Shown in pieces: positions 62,193 through 64,000 of a stretch of 64,000 bases of DNA. The notes below the pieces were generated by a model. It did no database searches and had not been told where the DNA came from. It worked only from the letters and a program-made list of their open reading frames with translations. A program made the position numbers and the translations under genes. Location: positions 124,001-188,000 of the forward strand of contig NZ_NESF01000003.1 in assembly GCF_003063665.1 (NCBI RefSeq). The letters run 5' to 3'. The stretch is from Limnohabitans sp. Hippo3. Its GTDB lineage: Bacteria; Pseudomonadota; Gammaproteobacteria; Burkholderiales; Burkholderiaceae_C. The first letter of the stretch is position 1, and the number at the start of each line of letters is the position of its first letter.

Positions 62193-62810
62193 TCAACCTG
62201 CGCTTTGGCGCAAGCCGTTTAAAATCCACAAGGCCGTGGCCACCAGCGCCACCGACATGCAGCGGTTGAACATCAGCAAGCGGCGGCCGTGCGCCAGCCA
62301 GTGCCGCAGCATCGAGCCCGCCATCGCGTAGGTCAGGTTGCTGAAAAAACCATAGGCCACCATGATGGGCAGCAGCACCAGCGTGCGGGCCGTGGCGTCT
62401 TCGCGCCCGGCCACCCAACCCGCCACGATGGCCAAGGCCAGCATCCAGGCCTTGATGTTGAGAAACTGCAGGCCCACGCCTTGCACAAAGCCCACTTGCA
62501 GTTTGGCGCTGTCGGCCTGCTGCAAACTGCCGCTTTGCCACAAGCGCGAGGCCAGCCACAGCAAATAACCCGTGCCCAGCGTCACGATGCCCCAGCGCAA
62601 AGGCGGAAAAGCCACCACCAAACCGCCCAAACCCGTGGCACACAGCACGAACAGAATGCCCCAGCCCACCGGTACCGCGCAGACAAAGCGCATGGCACGG
62701 CGCAGGCCGTGGTTGGCGGCCATGGCGGTCGACAAGGTGGTGTTGGGTCCGGGGGTGAAACTGCTCACGGTGGCGAGCACCAGCAGGGCGCTGAGTTCTG
62801 AAGGGGTCAT
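62193..62810 (-). CDS. LysE family translocator
   Basis: A 205-residue amino-acid exporter of the LysE/RhtB group with six helices. The N-terminus is MTPSELSALLVLATVSSFTPGPNTTLSTAMA, where FTPGPN is the family signature. It lies 48 bases upstream of the EamA gene on the same strand, giving two export systems next to one aminotransferase. The start at 62810 is preferred to one ten codons upstream. Confidence 0.9.
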   Translation of the reverse strand: MTPSELSALLVLATVSSFTPGPNTTLSTAMAANHGLRRAMRFVCAVPVGWGILFVLCATGLGGLVVAFPPLRWGIVTLGTGYLLWLASRLWQSGSLQQADSAKLQVGFVQGVGLQFLNIKAWMLALAIVAGWVAGREDATARTLVLLPIMVAYGFFSNLTYAMAGSMLRHWLAHGRRLLMFNRCMSVALVATALWILNGLRQSAG

Positions 62811-62873
62811 GGCTTTGAATGTAGAGCCAAAAGGCAACAAGTCAGGTCGCCATTTGGACTCCCAAGCGTGCCT

Positions 62874-64000
62874 TCAGCGGGCCGACAGCACTTCCCAACG
62901 TTCCATGGCCGCCAACAGCACCTCGTCAATCTCGGCATCGCGCTTGAACAGTTGCTGTGCCAAGCCCGGGTCACGTTGGTAAATGCTGCCGTCCGCCAGT
63001 TGTGCGCGGGCCTTCGCCTGTTCTTTTTCCAGCGCTTCGATTTTGGCGGGTAACTCGGCCAGTTCGCGTTGTTCTTTGTAACTGAGTTTGCTGCGGGCAG
63101 CTGCTGCGGGTGGGGCAGCCGTTGTGACAGGAGTGACGGCAACCACGGGTGTCGAGCCACTGCGTTGCGCGGCCTGTGCCCGAATGGCCTGTGCGCGTTG
63201 CGATTGCACCAGCCAGTCTTGCACCGAGCCTTCGTACTCGCGCCACAGGCCCGGTTGGTCGGGGGCGCTTTCGCAGGCGATGATGCCGGTGACCACGTTG
63301 TCCATGAAGGCCCGGTCGTGGCTGACCAGGAACACGGTGCCTTCATACGTCTGCAGTAGCTCTTCCAGCAATTCCAGGGTTTCGATGTCCAGGTCGTTGG
63401 TCGGTTCGTCCAGCACCAGCACGTTGGCCGGGCGTGCAAACAAACGCGCCAGCAGCAAGCGGTTGCGCTCGCCACCTGACAAGGAGCGCACGGGCGATGT
63501 CCCGCGTGCGGGTGAGAACAAAAAGTCGCCCAGGTAGCTCTTGACATGCTGGCGCTTGTTACCGATCTCGATCCATTCGCTGCCGGGGCTGATGAAGTCT
63601 TCCAGCGTGGCGTCCAGGTCCAGCGCATCGCGCATCTGGTCAAAGTAGGCCACTTCCAGCTTGGTGCCACGACGCACTTCGCCGCTGTCGGCTTCGAGTT
63701 CACCCAGAATCAGTTTGAGCAGCGTGGTCTTGCCCGCGCCGTTGGGGCCCAGCAGGCCGATCTTGTCGCCGCGCAACAAGGTGCCGGTGAACTTGTGGAT
63801 GATGGTGCGCACCGAGCCATCGGGCTGGGTGAAACTCTTGCTCACATCCGTCAACTCGGCCACCAGTTTGCCGCTGGGCACACCCGAGGCGACTTCCATT
63901 TTCACGTTGCCCACTTTTTCACGACGGGCGGCGCGTTCACTGCGCAGGTTTTGCAGGCGGGTGATGCGGCTTTGGCTGCGGGTGCGGCGTGCTTCCACCC
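62874..64000 (-). CDS. uup: ABC-F family ATP-binding protein Uup, 3' part
   Basis: The C-terminal portion, about 375 codons, of a cytoplasmic ABC-F ATPase; the 5' part lies beyond the window. It contains the linker (MEARRTRSQSRITRLQN...), the second ABC domain with LLGPNGAGKTTLLKLI, LSGGERNRLLLARLF, LVLDEPTNDLDIETL and SHDRAFMDNVV, then an Ala/Pro linker and a C-terminal coiled coil (about the last 75 residues). Uup acts on ribosomes and in transposon-excision control in E. coli. The coiled-coil tail supports Uup over other ABC-F members. Confidence 0.9.
   Translation of the reverse strand, partial: VEARRTRSQSRITRLQNLRSERAARREKVGNVKMEVASGVPSGKLVAELTDVSKSFTQPDGSVRTIIHKFTGTLLRGDKIGLLGPNGAGKTTLLKLILGELEADSGEVRRGTKLEVAYFDQMRDALDLDATLEDFISPGSEWIEIGNKRQHVKSYLGDFLFSPARGTSPVRSLSGGERNRLLLARLFARPANVLVLDEPTNDLDIETLELLEELLQTYEGTVFLVSHDRAFMDNVVTGIIACESAPDQPGLWREYEGSVQDWLVQSQRAQAIRAQAAQRSGSTPVVAVTPVTTAAPPAAAARSKLSYKEQRELAELPAKIEALEKEQAKARAQLADGSIYQRDPGLAQQLFKRDAEIDEVLLAAMERWEVLSAR

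Noticed and set aside
1..64000. tRNA, rRNA or CRISPR arrays
   Set aside because: No cloverleaf-like set, no rRNA-like sequence and no regularly spaced repeats with unique spacers were seen. The REP-like elements are irregularly placed and not CRISPR.

Overview
The window looks like a chromosomal segment of a betaproteobacterium in Burkholderiales, most probably Comamonadaceae (Limnohabitans/Rhodoferax-like). This is inferred from the high G+C of most genes (about two thirds G+C in the stretches counted), the gene order ExbB/ExbD - leuS - lptE - holA - proA, the hpf-ptsN-hprK block, a Thiobacillus-type gshA, a Bug/TctC periplasmic binding protein and many acyl-CoA genes. It is gene dense and mostly housekeeping. 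I see no prophage, transposase, CRISPR array, rRNA or tRNA gene.

Layout. 0-6.3 kb: acyl-CoA ligase (fadD), MTA/SAH nucleosidase, CorA, a patatin-like lipase and an MFS transporter. 6.4-11.4 kb: hpf, ptsN, hprK, then fur facing bamE, dapB and a first ExbB/ExbD pair. 11.5-21.9 kb: leuS, lptE, holA, proA, gshA, kup, psd. 22-28.7 kb: a NodI/NodJ-type ABC exporter, an orphan membrane protein, a glycosyltransferase, hbd, an enoyl-CoA hydratase and an SrkA-like kinase. 28.8-32.1 kb: htpG behind a clear heat-shock promoter, and an RluF-like pseudouridine synthase. 32.1-41.4 kb: a Crp-family regulator divergent from an acyl-CoA synthetase / LivGHM / binding protein / LivF / PaaK-like cluster. 41.6-45.2 kb: a TctC-type binding protein and a TonB-ExbB-ExbD-ExbD system. 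45.3-55.1 kb: lipoprotein, Rep-type helicase, AEC carrier, priA, hemE, dsbD. 55.2-64 kb: creatininase-family enzyme, a transglutaminase (Tgl)-like protein, a histidine phosphatase, then threonine dehydratase, PhzF, aminotransferase, EamA and LysE genes, and the 3' part of uup.

The main non-genic signals are as follows. (1) Two REP-like hairpin families (called A and B here) appear at seven intergenic sites. Wherever both occur, they lie in opposite orientation. (2) The 387-bp hemE-priA gap is very AT-rich, with two exact DnaA boxes, near-match boxes, hairpins and a 14-bp inverted repeat, so it resembles a replication origin or DnaA-controlled site. (3) A perfect TGTCG-N6-CGACA palindrome lies between the Crp-family regulator and its divergent cluster, and the regulator's recognition helix differs from CRP at the matching positions. 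(4) Base composition inside the liv cluster switches sharply within genes, which suggests a recombination mosaic. (5) The PaaK-like ligase closing that cluster lacks the normal phosphate-binding loop. (6) A homologue of the Bacillus spore transglutaminase is present in this non-spore-former.

Start codons were chosen by homology-like N-termini and ribosome binding sites. Function calls come from recognised motifs, not from database searches.
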